A stretch of DNA of 64,000 nucleotides from JAGVSR01 sp963708775 (GCA_963708775.1 CAVPTI010000012.1:434001-498000); one strand, 5' to 3'; counted from the stretch's first letter, positions 8,129 through 16,604 are shown. Notes: generated by a model not told the origin, from the sequence alone. Numbers and translations are program-made.

Positions 8129-9058
8129 TCAAGCCGCAGCTCGGCCGCCCTCGGTTGCGAGCCACGCGCCGCAACAGGCTTTTGCCAGTTCGCGCACGCG
8201 CAGAATGTAGCTCTGGCGCTCGGTCACGGATATGACGCCGCGGGCATCGAGCAAATTGAAGACGTGGCTCGCCTTGATGCACTGGTCATATGCGGGCAGC
8301 GCAAGCAGGTGACCGTCATCGCCGCGGCCTTTTTCAAGCAGCGACTGGCATTCGGATTCTGCGTCCTTGAAATGCTGCAGCAGCATGGCGGCATCGGCGT
8401 GTTCAAAGTTATAGCGGGAGTATTCGCGCTCGGCCTGGAGGAAGACATCGCCGTATGAGAGTTTGCGGTCGCCAGTTTGGCCGTTGAAGTTCAAGTCGTA
8501 CACACGATCGACGCCCTGGACGTACATGGCCAGGCGCTCGAGGCCATATGTGATCTCGCCCGCGACTGGGGAGCAATCATAGCCGCCGACCTGCTGGAAA
8601 TATGTGAACTGCGTCACCTCCATGCCGTTGCACCAGACCTCCCAGCCGAGACCCCAAGCGCCGAGCGTGGGGCTTTCCCAGTCGTCTTCGACGAAGCGGA
8701 TGTCGTTGACCTTGGTGTCGATGCCGATGGCGTCGAGGCTTTGCAGGTAGAGATCGAGGATGTTCTCCGGCGATGGCTTCATGATCACCTGGAACTGATA
8801 ATAGTGCTGAAGGCGATTTGGGTTCTCACCGTAGCGGCCATCTTTCGGCCGGCGCGAGGGCTGGACGTAGCAGGCGCGCCAGGGGCGCGGGCCGAGCGCA
8901 CGTAGCGTCGTGGCGGGGTGGAATGTTCCGGCGCCGACCTCCATGTCATAGGGCTGGAGCACAACGCAGCCCTGCTGGCCCCAGAACTGCTGCAGCGTCA
9001 GGATGAGATCCTGGAAGGCTTCGCGGGGGCGCAGAGCGGGGCCGGATTTCGTCGACAT
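8129..9058 (-). CDS. glyQ: Glycyl-tRNA synthetase alpha subunit
   Basis: A 309-residue protein of the class II alpha2-beta2 glycyl-tRNA synthetase; it holds the aminoacylation active site. Family blocks are plain: FQDLILTLQQFWGQQGCVV, QPYDMEVGAGTFHPATTLRA, YVQPSRRPKDGRYGENPNRL, and VWCNGMEVTQFTYFQQVGGY. The beta subunit gene glyS usually follows glyQ, but here the next gene downstream is a convergent TetR gene, so glyS must be elsewhere. The start ATG at 9058 gives the normal N-terminus. Confidence 0.96.
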   Translation of the reverse strand: MSTKSGPALRPREAFQDLILTLQQFWGQQGCVVLQPYDMEVGAGTFHPATTLRALGPRPWRACYVQPSRRPKDGRYGENPNRLQHYYQFQVIMKPSPENILDLYLQSLDAIGIDTKVNDIRFVEDDWESPTLGAWGLGWEVWCNGMEVTQFTYFQQVGGYDCSPVAGEITYGLERLAMYVQGVDRVYDLNFNGQTGDRKLSYGDVFLQAEREYSRYNFEHADAAMLLQHFKDAESECQSLLEKGRGDDGHLLALPAYDQCIKASHVFNLLDARGVISVTERQSYILRVRELAKACCGAWLATEGGRAAA

Positions 9059-9172
9059 ATCAATTGCTCATGGATGCGGTTCAGCCGTTTTGAGGGCAAT
9101 ATACGTATTTCGGCCACGCCGTCACGCGATATGGCGACCGGCGGCCGTGATGCAGAATGAGAGAGCACCGAC

Positions 9173-9538
9173 GTGGATATTCTTGCCTGGATGTGGTGGG
9201 CGGTTGCGAGCGTTCTGGCGGTCGCGTGGTCGCTGCTGTGGTTTCTGCTCGGTGGCTGGGTTTCGACGATTGCTCAGATCGCGGTGCTCGTGGGCATCAT
9301 CTTTTTCTACAAATACGGATGGCAGCGGGCACCGGCGGAAATCGCCGCTCGTGTGTCGACGTTCGGACGCTTCGTTTGGAACTGGGCACGGCAGCGCGAA
9401 ACGGGGCCGGCCAGCGGGTCTCGCGTCGAGGTGCGTGAAGTGGTGCGAACGGTGCGCGTGAAGGAGGCCGGCGACATCAATGTGTCGTCGCTGTTGAACG
9501 TGCTCGTGTTTCTCGGGATCGGTTTGTTGGCTCTATGA
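9173..9538 (+). CDS. Small membrane protein
   Basis: A 121-residue protein with two N-terminal hydrophobic helices (AWMWWAVASVLAVAWSLLWF and STIAQIAVLVGIIFFYK), a basic cytoplasmic middle (RVEVREVVRTVRVKEAGDIN) and a C-terminal hydrophobic helix (LLNVLVFLGIGLLAL). It starts at a GTG (9173). It is divergent from glyQ, where alphaproteobacteria often have a small membrane protein gene. No function is recognised. A palindromic repeat array follows 3 bases after the stop. Confidence 0.72.
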   Translation: MDILAWMWWAVASVLAVAWSLLWFLLGGWVSTIAQIAVLVGIIFFYKYGWQRAPAEIAARVSTFGRFVWNWARQRETGPASGSRVEVREVVRTVRVKEAGDINVSSLLNVLVFLGIGLLAL

Positions 9539-9541
9539 TGG

Positions 9542-9735
9542 CACTTGGCGACTCCGCTGACGCGGAGCCGGCCGCCAAGTGCGTATTGTGACTGCGCTTG
9601 GCTATTCCGCTGACGCGGAGCCGGCCGCCAAGTGCGTACTGCAATTGGCGACTCCGCTGATGCGGAGCCGGCGGCCAAGTGCGTATTTGTGACTGCACTT
9701 GGCTATTCCGCTGATGCGGAGCCGGCGGCCAAGTG
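9542..9735. repeat. Array of four palindromic repeats arranged as two dimers
   Basis: Four hairpin units at 9542-9581, 9596-9634, 9642-9681 and 9696-9735. Each has outer arms CTTGGC / GCCAAG and an inner CTCCGC / GCGGAG hairpin around TGA[C/T]. The spacing 54-46-54 shows a 100-base dimer repeated twice. Units 1 and 3 share GGCGACTCC; units 2 and 4 share GGCTATTCC. Units 1-2 share GGCCGCC; units 3-4 share GGCGGCC. The array lies between two convergent genes and may act as a bidirectional terminator. Confidence 0.85.
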
Positions 9736-9742
9736 ATGGTCA

Positions 9743-9946
9743 TCAGGTTTTAGGGCGGTAGACGCCGGTGGTGGCGTCCCATTCAAGCTTGCCGAGGTCG
9801 CGGGCAGAGTCGCTGGCGGTGGCCTGAGCGTGACTGTCGCCTGCCTGTATCGGGTCGGGCGGGGCAGCGCCAATCATGGACGCAATGGCACGTGCAGCGG
9901 CGAAAAAGCCGGCGGCGGCGGCAAGAGCAAAGAAGACGGGGGGCAT
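9743..9946 (-). CDS. Small membrane-anchored hypothetical protein
   Basis: A 67-residue protein starting MPPVFFALAAAAGFFAAARA, a single hydrophobic N-terminal helix, with a soluble tail ending LGKLEWDATTGVYRPKT. The tail pattern LEWDATTGVYRP is typical of small alphaproteobacterial proteins encoded near the S49 peptidase gene; no function is known to me. The ATG at 9946 has an excellent AAGGAGG ribosome-binding site 8 bases upstream. A longer frame would overlap the end of the peptidase gene. It probably shares the transcript of the upstream S49 peptidase. Confidence 0.75.
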   Translation of the reverse strand: MPPVFFALAAAAGFFAAARAIASMIGAAPPDPIQAGDSHAQATASDSARDLGKLEWDATTGVYRPKT

Positions 9947-9978
9947 GTTGAAGCCTCCTTCCAGCGACTGCTGGTTCG

Positions 9979-10821
9979 TCACAGACCATAGCGCGCCCAG
10001 AGGGCCCTTGTCTCCAGGGTGGAGAGAAGTTCATCCGTGAGTGTGGCGTTGCCGCCGGTGAGCGATGCGAGGCCGTCGAGTGATGGCGTGCGGCGCAGAC
10101 GCGAGAGGAGACCCGGCCGCTCGATGGGGACGACCTTCAGTTTCACATCGTCGCCGTAGAGTTCGCGCATGCGTGAGCGGATGTCGGAGATGCCGTCGAT
10201 GAGGCCGAATTCGAGGGCCTGCTTGCCGCTCCAGAACGCGCCGGAAAAGAGTTCGGCGTCGGGGCCTTTCAGCTTGCCGGCGCGGCGCTCCTTCACCGCC
10301 CCGATGAAGACGTCGTGCGCGTCACGCTGCAGGGCGGAGAGGCGCTCGATGTCCTCGGGTTTTTCGGGAAGGAAAGGATCGAGGATCGCCTTCGACCGGC
10401 CGGCCGTATAGACGCGGCGTTGGATGCCGAGCTTGTCGATGGCTTCAACGAAGCCGAAGCCGGATGAGATGACGCCGATGGAGCCGACGATGGATGAGGG
10501 TTCGGCGTAAATTTCGTCGCCTCCGATGGCGAGATAGTAGCCGCCCGAGGCTGCGACATCCTCCAGGAACACGTGGACTTTTTTCTCGAATTCATCGGCG
10601 AGCGCGCGGATGCGCTTGAGGATCAGGCTCGATTGCACGGCGGATCCGCCGGGGGAGTTGATGATCAGCGCCACCGCGGGTGTTTTCGACATCTCGAACG
10701 CTTTTTGCAGTGGTTCGGCAAGCGTGGCGATCGACAGGCCTGGGCGCAGCGGCGTGGCCATGCCGATGGCGCCGCTGAGGCGCAGGACGGGAACGACGGG
10801 CGTGCGCGTGAAAGGCCACAT
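9979..10821 (-). CDS. S49-family serine peptidase (SppA/SohB type)
   Basis: A 280-residue protein related to signal peptide peptidase SppA. The clan SK features are visible: oxyanion region INSPGGSAVQS, the nucleophile motif DVAASGGYYLA (Ser92) and the general base Lys144 in TAGRSKAILDPF, followed by PEKPEDIERLSALQ. No strong N-terminal membrane helix is seen, so it is the short SohB-like single-domain type. It would degrade membrane-released signal peptides or membrane proteins. It is preceded by a TrmN6-like gene on the same strand 15 bases away, suggesting one operon. Confidence 0.9.
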   Translation of the reverse strand: MWPFTRTPVVPVLRLSGAIGMATPLRPGLSIATLAEPLQKAFEMSKTPAVALIINSPGGSAVQSSLILKRIRALADEFEKKVHVFLEDVAASGGYYLAIGGDEIYAEPSSIVGSIGVISSGFGFVEAIDKLGIQRRVYTAGRSKAILDPFLPEKPEDIERLSALQRDAHDVFIGAVKERRAGKLKGPDAELFSGAFWSGKQALEFGLIDGISDIRSRMRELYGDDVKLKVVPIERPGLLSRLRRTPSLDGLASLTGGNATLTDELLSTLETRALWARYGL

Positions 10822-10836
10822 GCTGCTGAGTGATCC

Positions 10837-11676
10837 TTAAGTTCGAGATGACGTGAGTGGGGCACCCTGACGGAGAATCCGGCCGACATATGGCGTGAAG
10901 CCGCCGCCCATTTCATGAAGTACGACGGGCGGGCGTAATTCGAGCGGTGCGCGGCTGCCTTTGATGCCTGACACGAGGACGCGCCCCGCCGGCTTATCCG
11001 CATACGGGTGAATGGGTGTCACGGCTATTGCGCCGAAACGGTCCTGGAGGGCGGCGAGGAGGGCCGGAAGGGCATCCGCTTTGTGTATGAGGGTCACGCG
11101 GCCGCCCGGACGGGTCATTCTGGCGGTAAAGCGGACCCAGCCATCGAGGGCGGAGGCGGGCATGGCGTGCGAGACGCGTTTCAGGGGGTCGCGGGCCGGG
11201 GTGCCGCCGGAGTCGTCATGGTAGGGAGGATTGGCAAGGACGTGATCGAAACTTTCCGCCGGCAGAGACGGCGCCTCGGGTTTTTGGGCCGGGGAGGTTA
11301 CATCACCGGGGATGATCGAGACGCGAGCCTGGAGACCATTGCGGTCAATGTTGCGGCGGGCGAGATCTATAAGGACGGGTTCGCGTTCGATGAGGGTGAC
11401 GCGGGCATCAGGGCAGCGCACGGCGACGCAGAGGCCGACGGTGCCGACGCCGGAGCCGCAATCCAGGATCGTGGGTTCGGCGGGTCCATTTGTGACAGAC
11501 GCTGCGAGAAGGACCGCGTCGATCCCAGCCCGATATCCAGACGAGGGTTGAAGGATATACAAGCGATCGCCGAGGAAAGCATCGTCGGTGACGGCGTCGC
11601 GAATTGTGGGGCCCCGGTCGATCGACACGGCCGGGTTGTCGACAGAGGTCACAATCCGGCCTCCTCTATGATCCAA
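10837..11676 (-). CDS. TrmN6-like N6-adenine methyltransferase
   Basis: A 279-residue Rossmann-fold methyltransferase. SAM-binding motif I is ILDCGSGVGTVGLCVAVRCP and the catalytic motif is NPPY in FDHVLANPPYHDDSGG, as in tRNA1(Val) A37 N6-methyltransferase (TrmN6/YfiC) and related enzymes. The N-terminal DDAFLGDRLYILQPSSGYRAGIDAVLLAA stretch is typical of this subgroup. The substrate is inferred from similarity only. Its 5' end overlaps the DUF2007 gene by about 28 bases, so the two are translationally linked. Confidence 0.85.
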   Translation of the reverse strand: MDHRGGRIVTSVDNPAVSIDRGPTIRDAVTDDAFLGDRLYILQPSSGYRAGIDAVLLAASVTNGPAEPTILDCGSGVGTVGLCVAVRCPDARVTLIEREPVLIDLARRNIDRNGLQARVSIIPGDVTSPAQKPEAPSLPAESFDHVLANPPYHDDSGGTPARDPLKRVSHAMPASALDGWVRFTARMTRPGGRVTLIHKADALPALLAALQDRFGAIAVTPIHPYADKPAGRVLVSGIKGSRAPLELRPPVVLHEMGGGFTPYVGRILRQGAPLTSSRT

Positions 11677-11882
11677 TGGCCGAGATCTGCATTAACGATC
11701 AATCGGCGGGCGGCGTCCCAATCGCGTTCATCGATCAGGACGCGACAGGGCAAAATGCCGAGCGAACCTTCAAGGACGCTCATGTTGCGGTCGAGAAACA
11801 CAGGTTCTAAGCCGGCGCCGCGGAGGAGGGCATCGACGTAGCTGATCAGGACCGGATCGCTTATCCGCATCAGTTCCCGCAT
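11649..11882 (-). CDS. DUF2007 domain small protein
   Basis: A 77-residue protein (MRELMRISDPVLISYVDALL, then GAGLEPVFLDRNMSVLEGSL and RVLIDERDWDAARRLI), which matches the DUF2007 'signal transducing protein' family. The ATG at 11882 is chosen because a GGAGGG site lies 10 bases upstream; the TTG at 11900 would place the start inside that site. The gene is divergent from the polyprenyl synthase gene and overlaps the methyltransferase gene downstream, an arrangement common in Hyphomicrobiales. The biochemical role is unknown. Confidence 0.82.
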   Translation of the reverse strand: MRELMRISDPVLISYVDALLRGAGLEPVFLDRNMSVLEGSLGILPCRVLIDERDWDAARRLIVNADLGHWIIEEAGL

Positions 11883-11989
11883 CGACTTTTTTCCCTCCAA
11901 AAAAGGCTGTCTTGTGCGGCAAAGTGCCGGAGAATATGCAGAGTGGAAGCCGGTATAGCAAACGCGGCAAAACTTGAGAGGATGAGCCT

Positions 11990-13006
11990 GTGGGTGTCGT
12001 TGTCCCCTTCGATGAGGCCAAGTCCGCGAACGAGAGCTTGGAGCCGCTGCTCCTGCTCGTCAACGAGGACATGGAGGCGATCAATCGCATCATCCTCGAT
12101 AAAGCCGTTTCTGATGTCGATCTCATCCCGGAATTGGCTCACCATCTGATCGCGTCGGGCGGCAAGCGGCTGCGGCCCATGCTGGCGCTCGCTTCGGCCA
12201 AGATGTGCGGCTACACGGGCAACGGCCATATCCGCACGGCATCGGCGATCGAATTCATGCACACCGCCACGCTGCTGCACGACGATGTCGTGGATGAAAG
12301 CGATGCGCGGCGCGGGCGCAAGACCGCGCGGCTCATCTGGGGCAACCAGGCGAGTGTTCTGGTTGGGGACTTCCTGCTTGGACAGGCGTTCCGCATGCTG
12401 GTCGAAGTCGGCAACATGCAGGTGTTGAAGATCCTTTCGAACGCGGCCGCCGTGATTGCCGAAGGCGAAGTCATGCAGCTGGCGGCGGCAAAGAACACTT
12501 CGACGACCGAAGACGAGTATCTGGCGATCATCAACGCCAAGACGGCCGCATTGTTCCTGGCTGCGGCTGAAGTGGGGGCGGCGCTTGCAAAGCGTCCTGC
12601 GGAAGAGCAGGCGGCGATGCGGTCTTACGGCAAAAACCTGGGGCTGGCGTTTCAGCTTGTGGACGATGCGCTCGACTATTCGGGTGACAGCCGCAAGCTC
12701 GGCAAATCGATCGGCGATGATTTCCGCGAAGGCAAGATTACGCTGCCGCTCATCCTGTCGTTCCGGCGCGGCAACGAGACGGAGCGGGCCTTCTGGAACC
12801 GCACGATCGTTGAAGGTGAGATTCGTGATGACGACCTCGACCACGCGATCGGTCTTATGAAGAAGCACAAGGCGCTCGAAGCGACGATGGAGCGGGCGCG
12901 CGCCTATGGTGCAATTGCCCGCGACGCACTCGCAATCTTCCCCGAAAGTGCACACAAGTCTGCAATGGAAGAGGTGATCGCCTTCTCCGTTAATCGCGGG
13001 CATTGA
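11990..13006 (+). CDS. ispB: Polyprenyl (octaprenyl/decaprenyl) diphosphate synthase
   Basis: A 338-residue trans-isoprenyl diphosphate synthase. It elongates farnesyl diphosphate with isopentenyl diphosphate to make the ubiquinone side chain. The two Asp-rich metal motifs are DDVVD (residues 98-102, in LLHDDVVDESDARRG) and DDALD (225-229, in FQLVDDALDYSG). GGKRLRPML is the usual substrate-binding block. The start is a GTG at 11990 after GAGAGG. The chain length is not readable from sequence by eye; decaprenyl is common in alphaproteobacteria. It is convergent with ispE, another isoprenoid gene. Confidence 0.92.
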   Translation: MGVVVPFDEAKSANESLEPLLLLVNEDMEAINRIILDKAVSDVDLIPELAHHLIASGGKRLRPMLALASAKMCGYTGNGHIRTASAIEFMHTATLLHDDVVDESDARRGRKTARLIWGNQASVLVGDFLLGQAFRMLVEVGNMQVLKILSNAAAVIAEGEVMQLAAAKNTSTTEDEYLAIINAKTAALFLAAAEVGAALAKRPAEEQAAMRSYGKNLGLAFQLVDDALDYSGDSRKLGKSIGDDFREGKITLPLILSFRRGNETERAFWNRTIVEGEIRDDDLDHAIGLMKKHKALEATMERARAYGAIARDALAIFPESAHKSAMEEVIAFSVNRGH

Positions 13007-13025
13007 GGCAGACGCCGCTGCCTCA
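13004..13025. terminator. Hairpin shared by the two convergent stop codons of ispB and ispE
   Basis: Perfect 8-base arms TGAGGCAG / CTGCCTCA with a 6-base loop. The ispB stop TGA is the first three bases of one arm, and the ispE stop (TGA on the minus strand) is the first three bases of the other. There is no T-run, so termination may be weak or Rho-assisted. Confidence 0.55.
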
Positions 13026-13901
13026 GCCGATGACGGTGGGTACGATCCACCACGATGGGTGAGCTGCGATAAGCGACGCGGCGGCAGCGGTCGCCAATGC
13101 CTTATCGGGAAATACAGCGAAGCAGGTGGGGCCTGCGCCGGAGAGGTGGGCAATTTCCGCGCCGGAACACGTTTCGAATGCGGCCAAGACATCTTGAACC
13201 TGGGGGACAACCGCTGTCGCGGGGGCTTCGAGATCGTTACCCATCCGCTGCATGAGGGCCAGTAACTCGTCTCGATCCGGAATGGCGGGACGCGCTGTGG
13301 CAACTCCGTCGCCGGAGCCGGAGATCGGCGGGGCGCCAAGTGCGCGAAAGACGCGCGCTGTCTTGTCGGCGGGAACGGGTGCTCGCGGATTGACGAGCAC
13401 GGCGTGAAGCTGCGGCAGAGGCGAGGCGAGATCGTGCAAGTGGTCGCCAGCTGCACTCATCCATACGGCCTGATCGGCGAAGCACACCGGAACATCGGCG
13501 CCGAGACGGCGGGCGATGCTCATCCAGTCCAAATCGGCGGTTGCTTGCAGATGGGCCTTGCGGATGGCGCGGAGTGCGGCTGCGGCATCTGCCGAACCGC
13601 CTCCGATGCCCGAGGCTACGGGCAGCTGTTTATCAAGTGTGACGTGGCCGATTTCTAAACCCGGAAGGTGTTCGGAGACAATCCGAAGAGCCGTTTCGAC
13701 GAGGTTTGGTGCGCAGATGGCATCGGCGAAGGGGCCCACAACCGTGACGCCAGTTGCGGCGCTGGGGTCAAGGGTCACGATATCTGCAACATCGGCAAAT
13801 GCGACGAGGCTCAGGAGTGCGTGATAGCCATCCGACCGGCGCCCGAGGATCGTGAGCGTGAGATTGATTTTCGCACGCGCCTTTTCCGTGACGGCCGGCA
13901 T
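13023..13901 (-). CDS. ispE: 4-diphosphocytidyl-2-C-methyl-D-erythritol kinase
   Basis: A 292-residue GHMP-family kinase. It phosphorylates CDP-methylerythritol in the MEP pathway of isoprenoid synthesis. Signatures are EKARAKINLTLTILGRRSDG (N-terminal), the ATP-binding PVASGIGGGSADAAAALRAI and the C-terminal AHLSGAGPTCFAVF. The ATG at 13901 overlaps the stop of the upstream TPR gene in TAATG, so translation is probably coupled. The longer frame upstream lies inside the TPR gene. Pairing with the TPR gene is a conserved arrangement in this order. Confidence 0.95.
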   Translation of the reverse strand: MPAVTEKARAKINLTLTILGRRSDGYHALLSLVAFADVADIVTLDPSAATGVTVVGPFADAICAPNLVETALRIVSEHLPGLEIGHVTLDKQLPVASGIGGGSADAAAALRAIRKAHLQATADLDWMSIARRLGADVPVCFADQAVWMSAAGDHLHDLASPLPQLHAVLVNPRAPVPADKTARVFRALGAPPISGSGDGVATARPAIPDRDELLALMQRMGNDLEAPATAVVPQVQDVLAAFETCSGAEIAHLSGAGPTCFAVFPDKALATAAAASLIAAHPSWWIVPTVIG

Positions 13902-16051
13902 TACGGGGTCGTCGATGGCTTGTCGGCCGCCGCGGCGGTGTCTCCGGTCGCAACCTTTGGCGTGTTGTGCTCGATGACCACGAGGCCCTCTTCGAGCTTG
14001 CGGCGCGTTTTGAGAGCGTCTTCGGGCTCTGGCTTCAGCGACAGAGATTGTTCCCACTGGTATCTGGCTTCGCGTTCGCGACCGACTTTCCAAAGGGCGT
14101 CGCCGAGGTGGTCGTTCAGGACCGGATCATCGGGGCGAAGTTCGACGGCGCGTTCGAGGTAGCGTACGGCTTCCGCGAAGTTACCGCGCTTGTAGTGGGC
14201 CCAGCCGAGACTATCGACGATGTAGCCGTCGTCGGGCTTCACGGCCACCGCGCGTTCGATCAGCTTCATGCCTTGATCGAGATTGATGCCCTGGTCGACC
14301 CACGAATAACCGAGGTAGTTCAGGACGAGCGGCTGATCAGGATAGAGGTCGAGTGCCGTCTTGAGGTCGGCTTCGGCGGGCGGCCAGTTTTTCAGGCGCT
14401 CATAGGATGTGCCACGGGCGTAGAAGTATACCCAATGGCGACGATCGGGCTTCGGAATCATGCCGATGGCGCGATTGTAGATATCGACGGCGTCTGCATA
14501 GAGCTTGCGCGAACGCAGGATGTTGCCGAGCGCATCGAGAGCCTGCAGCCGTTCGCTCGCGTCGAGCGCGCCGGGCTGCTGAGCTGGCGCGCTCTGTGCC
14601 GCGACGTTCGCGTCACCAGCGGCATTGGCTTTGGCAAGAATCGCGTTCACGGTTTCCTGGCCCACGACGCCATCGGCGCGGATACCGTTTGCGGTCTGGA
14701 ATTCGCGGACCGCGCGGCGCGTTGCGGCGCCAAAGCGGCCATCGGCCGGACCGCCGAGGGCAATGCCGAGACGATCGAGCGCGGCCTGGACTTCGCGGAC
14801 CGCGTCGCCACTGGAGCCGAGACGGAGAACATCGTTCTTCAGATCGATTGCAGGGAAAGCGGGCGTGCTGGAGGCGGGCGCAGTGGTTGCGGCTGGGGCC
14901 GGCGCTGCCTTAGCGGCGTCGTCGAGATTCAAAAGGCGTTCGAGAACCGCGCGAGCTTCATCCGGCTTTTCGAGCGAATTGAGGTTAAACGCCTTACGAA
15001 TTTCGATGGCCGGTTCAAGCGGTGAACCTTTCGGAATGCGATCGTAGGTCGTGATAGCTTCGACGTACTGGCGGTTTGCTTCAAAAGCGTTGGCGAGTGC
15101 GGCGAGCGCGAACGGATGCTGGGGCTCCAAATAGAGCGCCATCTGCAGATAGACGATGCCGACGCCAACGGCGCCTTCGCCGATCAGAGATTCCCCGAGG
15201 CCATAGAAGACTTCGGCGAGACCTTCTGACGGGGTGGATACGAGCAGCGAGATTTTCGGGTTGGGCTCTTGCAGTTCACGCGACAAGGCGCGGGCCAACG
15301 TGTGGCCTTCACCCTGCGACTTCTCGATGTGCTGCTTCAGGACAGACTGAGCGCCCTTGATATTGCCGGCGTGGGCGAGGCTGCGCGCGTACGCCAACGC
15401 GGTGCGCAGGGTGCGACCGTCCTGCTTGAAGATCTTGTCGAAGGTCTGATGGGCTTCGCTGCTGCGGCCGGCGACATCGGCAATAAGGGCTCGGTGGTAG
15501 CGAAGATAAAACTGGGCCCATTCGGCCTGACGCGGCACGACGAGGAGATCGAGGGCCTCGGATGGCTTCTTCTCGGCCAGCAGGATCCATGCGGTGGCGA
15601 GTGAACTTGTCAGTTCGCCGATGGGACCGGAGGCGGACGCGCGGAAGTTCTTTTCGGCCGCCGACCAATCGCCGTTGCGGAAAGCACCGAGCCCCAGAAA
15701 CATCTGGGCCATGCGGTGGTCGGGTTCCATCTTGACGAGGCTTTGGGACAGCCGCATCGCACGATCCCAGGCGCCTTGCGAGGCTTCAGCCAGCAACGCC
15801 TGCTCATAGAGCATGTCGCTGGAAGGATCGAAGACGAGGGCGTTCGAGTAAAAGCGGGCGGCGTTGTCGGTATCGTTCTCGGAGCGGGCGAACCGGCCAG
15901 CCAGATAGCTGCCAGACAACGTCTGGGAAAGATCTGCCGCTGGATCGTCCGTCTCCGCCATAACGGCCGGCGGGCCCGCCGTCAGCAGCGCGGCGAGGAT
16001 GACGCCGCGAAGCGAGGTGTGGGCGAGGAAGCGGGCCGAACGTGAGCGCAT
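13901..16051 (-). CDS. Large exported TPR protein with an inserted peptidoglycan-binding domain
   Basis: A 716-residue protein with a signal peptide (residues 1-32, AALLTAGPPAVMAET). TPR-like helix pairs fill residues about 48-375 and 495-680 (for example SLGWAHYKRGNFAEAVRYLE, RAVELRPDDPVLNDHLGDAL). Between them, after a Pro/Ala linker (380-400), residues about 408-472 match a PG_binding_1 domain (VLRLGSSGDAVREVQAALDR, DGRFGAATRRAVREFQTANG). It is likely periplasmic and may tether protein partners to the cell wall. It is translationally coupled to ispE downstream and follows ETF-QO on the same strand. The function is not known; the domain calls are clear. Confidence 0.85.
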   Translation of the reverse strand: MRSRSARFLAHTSLRGVILAALLTAGPPAVMAETDDPAADLSQTLSGSYLAGRFARSENDTDNAARFYSNALVFDPSSDMLYEQALLAEASQGAWDRAMRLSQSLVKMEPDHRMAQMFLGLGAFRNGDWSAAEKNFRASASGPIGELTSSLATAWILLAEKKPSEALDLLVVPRQAEWAQFYLRYHRALIADVAGRSSEAHQTFDKIFKQDGRTLRTALAYARSLAHAGNIKGAQSVLKQHIEKSQGEGHTLARALSRELQEPNPKISLLVSTPSEGLAEVFYGLGESLIGEGAVGVGIVYLQMALYLEPQHPFALAALANAFEANRQYVEAITTYDRIPKGSPLEPAIEIRKAFNLNSLEKPDEARAVLERLLNLDDAAKAAPAPAATTAPASSTPAFPAIDLKNDVLRLGSSGDAVREVQAALDRLGIALGGPADGRFGAATRRAVREFQTANGIRADGVVGQETVNAILAKANAAGDANVAAQSAPAQQPGALDASERLQALDALGNILRSRKLYADAVDIYNRAIGMIPKPDRRHWVYFYARGTSYERLKNWPPAEADLKTALDLYPDQPLVLNYLGYSWVDQGINLDQGMKLIERAVAVKPDDGYIVDSLGWAHYKRGNFAEAVRYLERAVELRPDDPVLNDHLGDALWKVGREREARYQWEQSLSLKPEPEDALKTRRKLEEGLVVIEHNTPKVATGDTAAAADKPSTTP

Positions 16052-16292
16052 GGACGCATTTTCCTTTTGCCGCGGGATCTTGCGCCGGATGTGCGCACGA
16101 CTGCGAGGCTAATTCTAGCAAAGTCTGCGGCAGCTTGGCGACAGACGTGAAGAAGATAAGTGGAGTTTTTACCCTGTCTGATCAAAGGGCGTCGAAAAGG
16201 CTCAACGTAGAATGCAGTCTCGGGTAGTCTCGCCGTGGCTGACGTTCGATGAAACGGCGGCCCTGGTATCATTTCCATATTGGAGCAACCTC

Positions 16293-16604
16293 ATGCTTCG
16301 CGCCCTGCCAGCTTTGATGGTTGCTCCTATGCGAGGGCCGATCATCGCACTTATTGGCGCGATGGCTTCGGCCCTTGCTGGTCCGGCGAATGCGCTGGAA
16401 CTTCGCGAAGAACCGATGTCGACCGCCGGTGAGCGGACGATCGCGCAGGAAGAGCCTGCGGCCGGTGAGAGCGTGGGCGAACCTTCCGCGGAAGACGCGC
16501 CTGTCGAGGGTGAGCCGTCGGCCGGTGAAGAGCCGGTCGTGCCGCCCGATGATCAACCTGCTGACGACGCTGGCATGACCGCGCCCGACGCGCCGAAAGA
16601 GTAG
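16293..16604 (+). CDS. Small secreted acidic Glu/Pro-rich protein
   Basis: A 103-residue protein: a signal peptide or membrane anchor (MLRALPALMVAPMRGPIIAL, through ALAGPANALE), then a low-complexity acidic tail rich in Glu, Ala, Pro and Gly (GEPSAEDAPVEGEPSAGEEP). The ATG at 16293 has a GGAG site 9 bases upstream. The frame is open further up but without a better signal. It is divergent from the TPR gene and convergent with ETF-QO. No family is recognised; low-complexity composition makes the assignment modest. Confidence 0.55.
   Translation: MLRALPALMVAPMRGPIIALIGAMASALAGPANALELREEPMSTAGERTIAQEEPAAGESVGEPSAEDAPVEGEPSAGEEPVVPPDDQPADDAGMTAPDAPKE

Noticed and set aside
9542..9735. CRISPR array
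   Set aside because: Only four units, the spacers are 7-14 bases and similar to each other, and each unit is a hairpin; no cas genes.
9307..9743. Minus-strand frames with repeated peptide through the palindromic array
   Set aside because: The peptide repeats simply follow the DNA repeat; the unit lengths (54 and 46) are not kept in frame as one protein.
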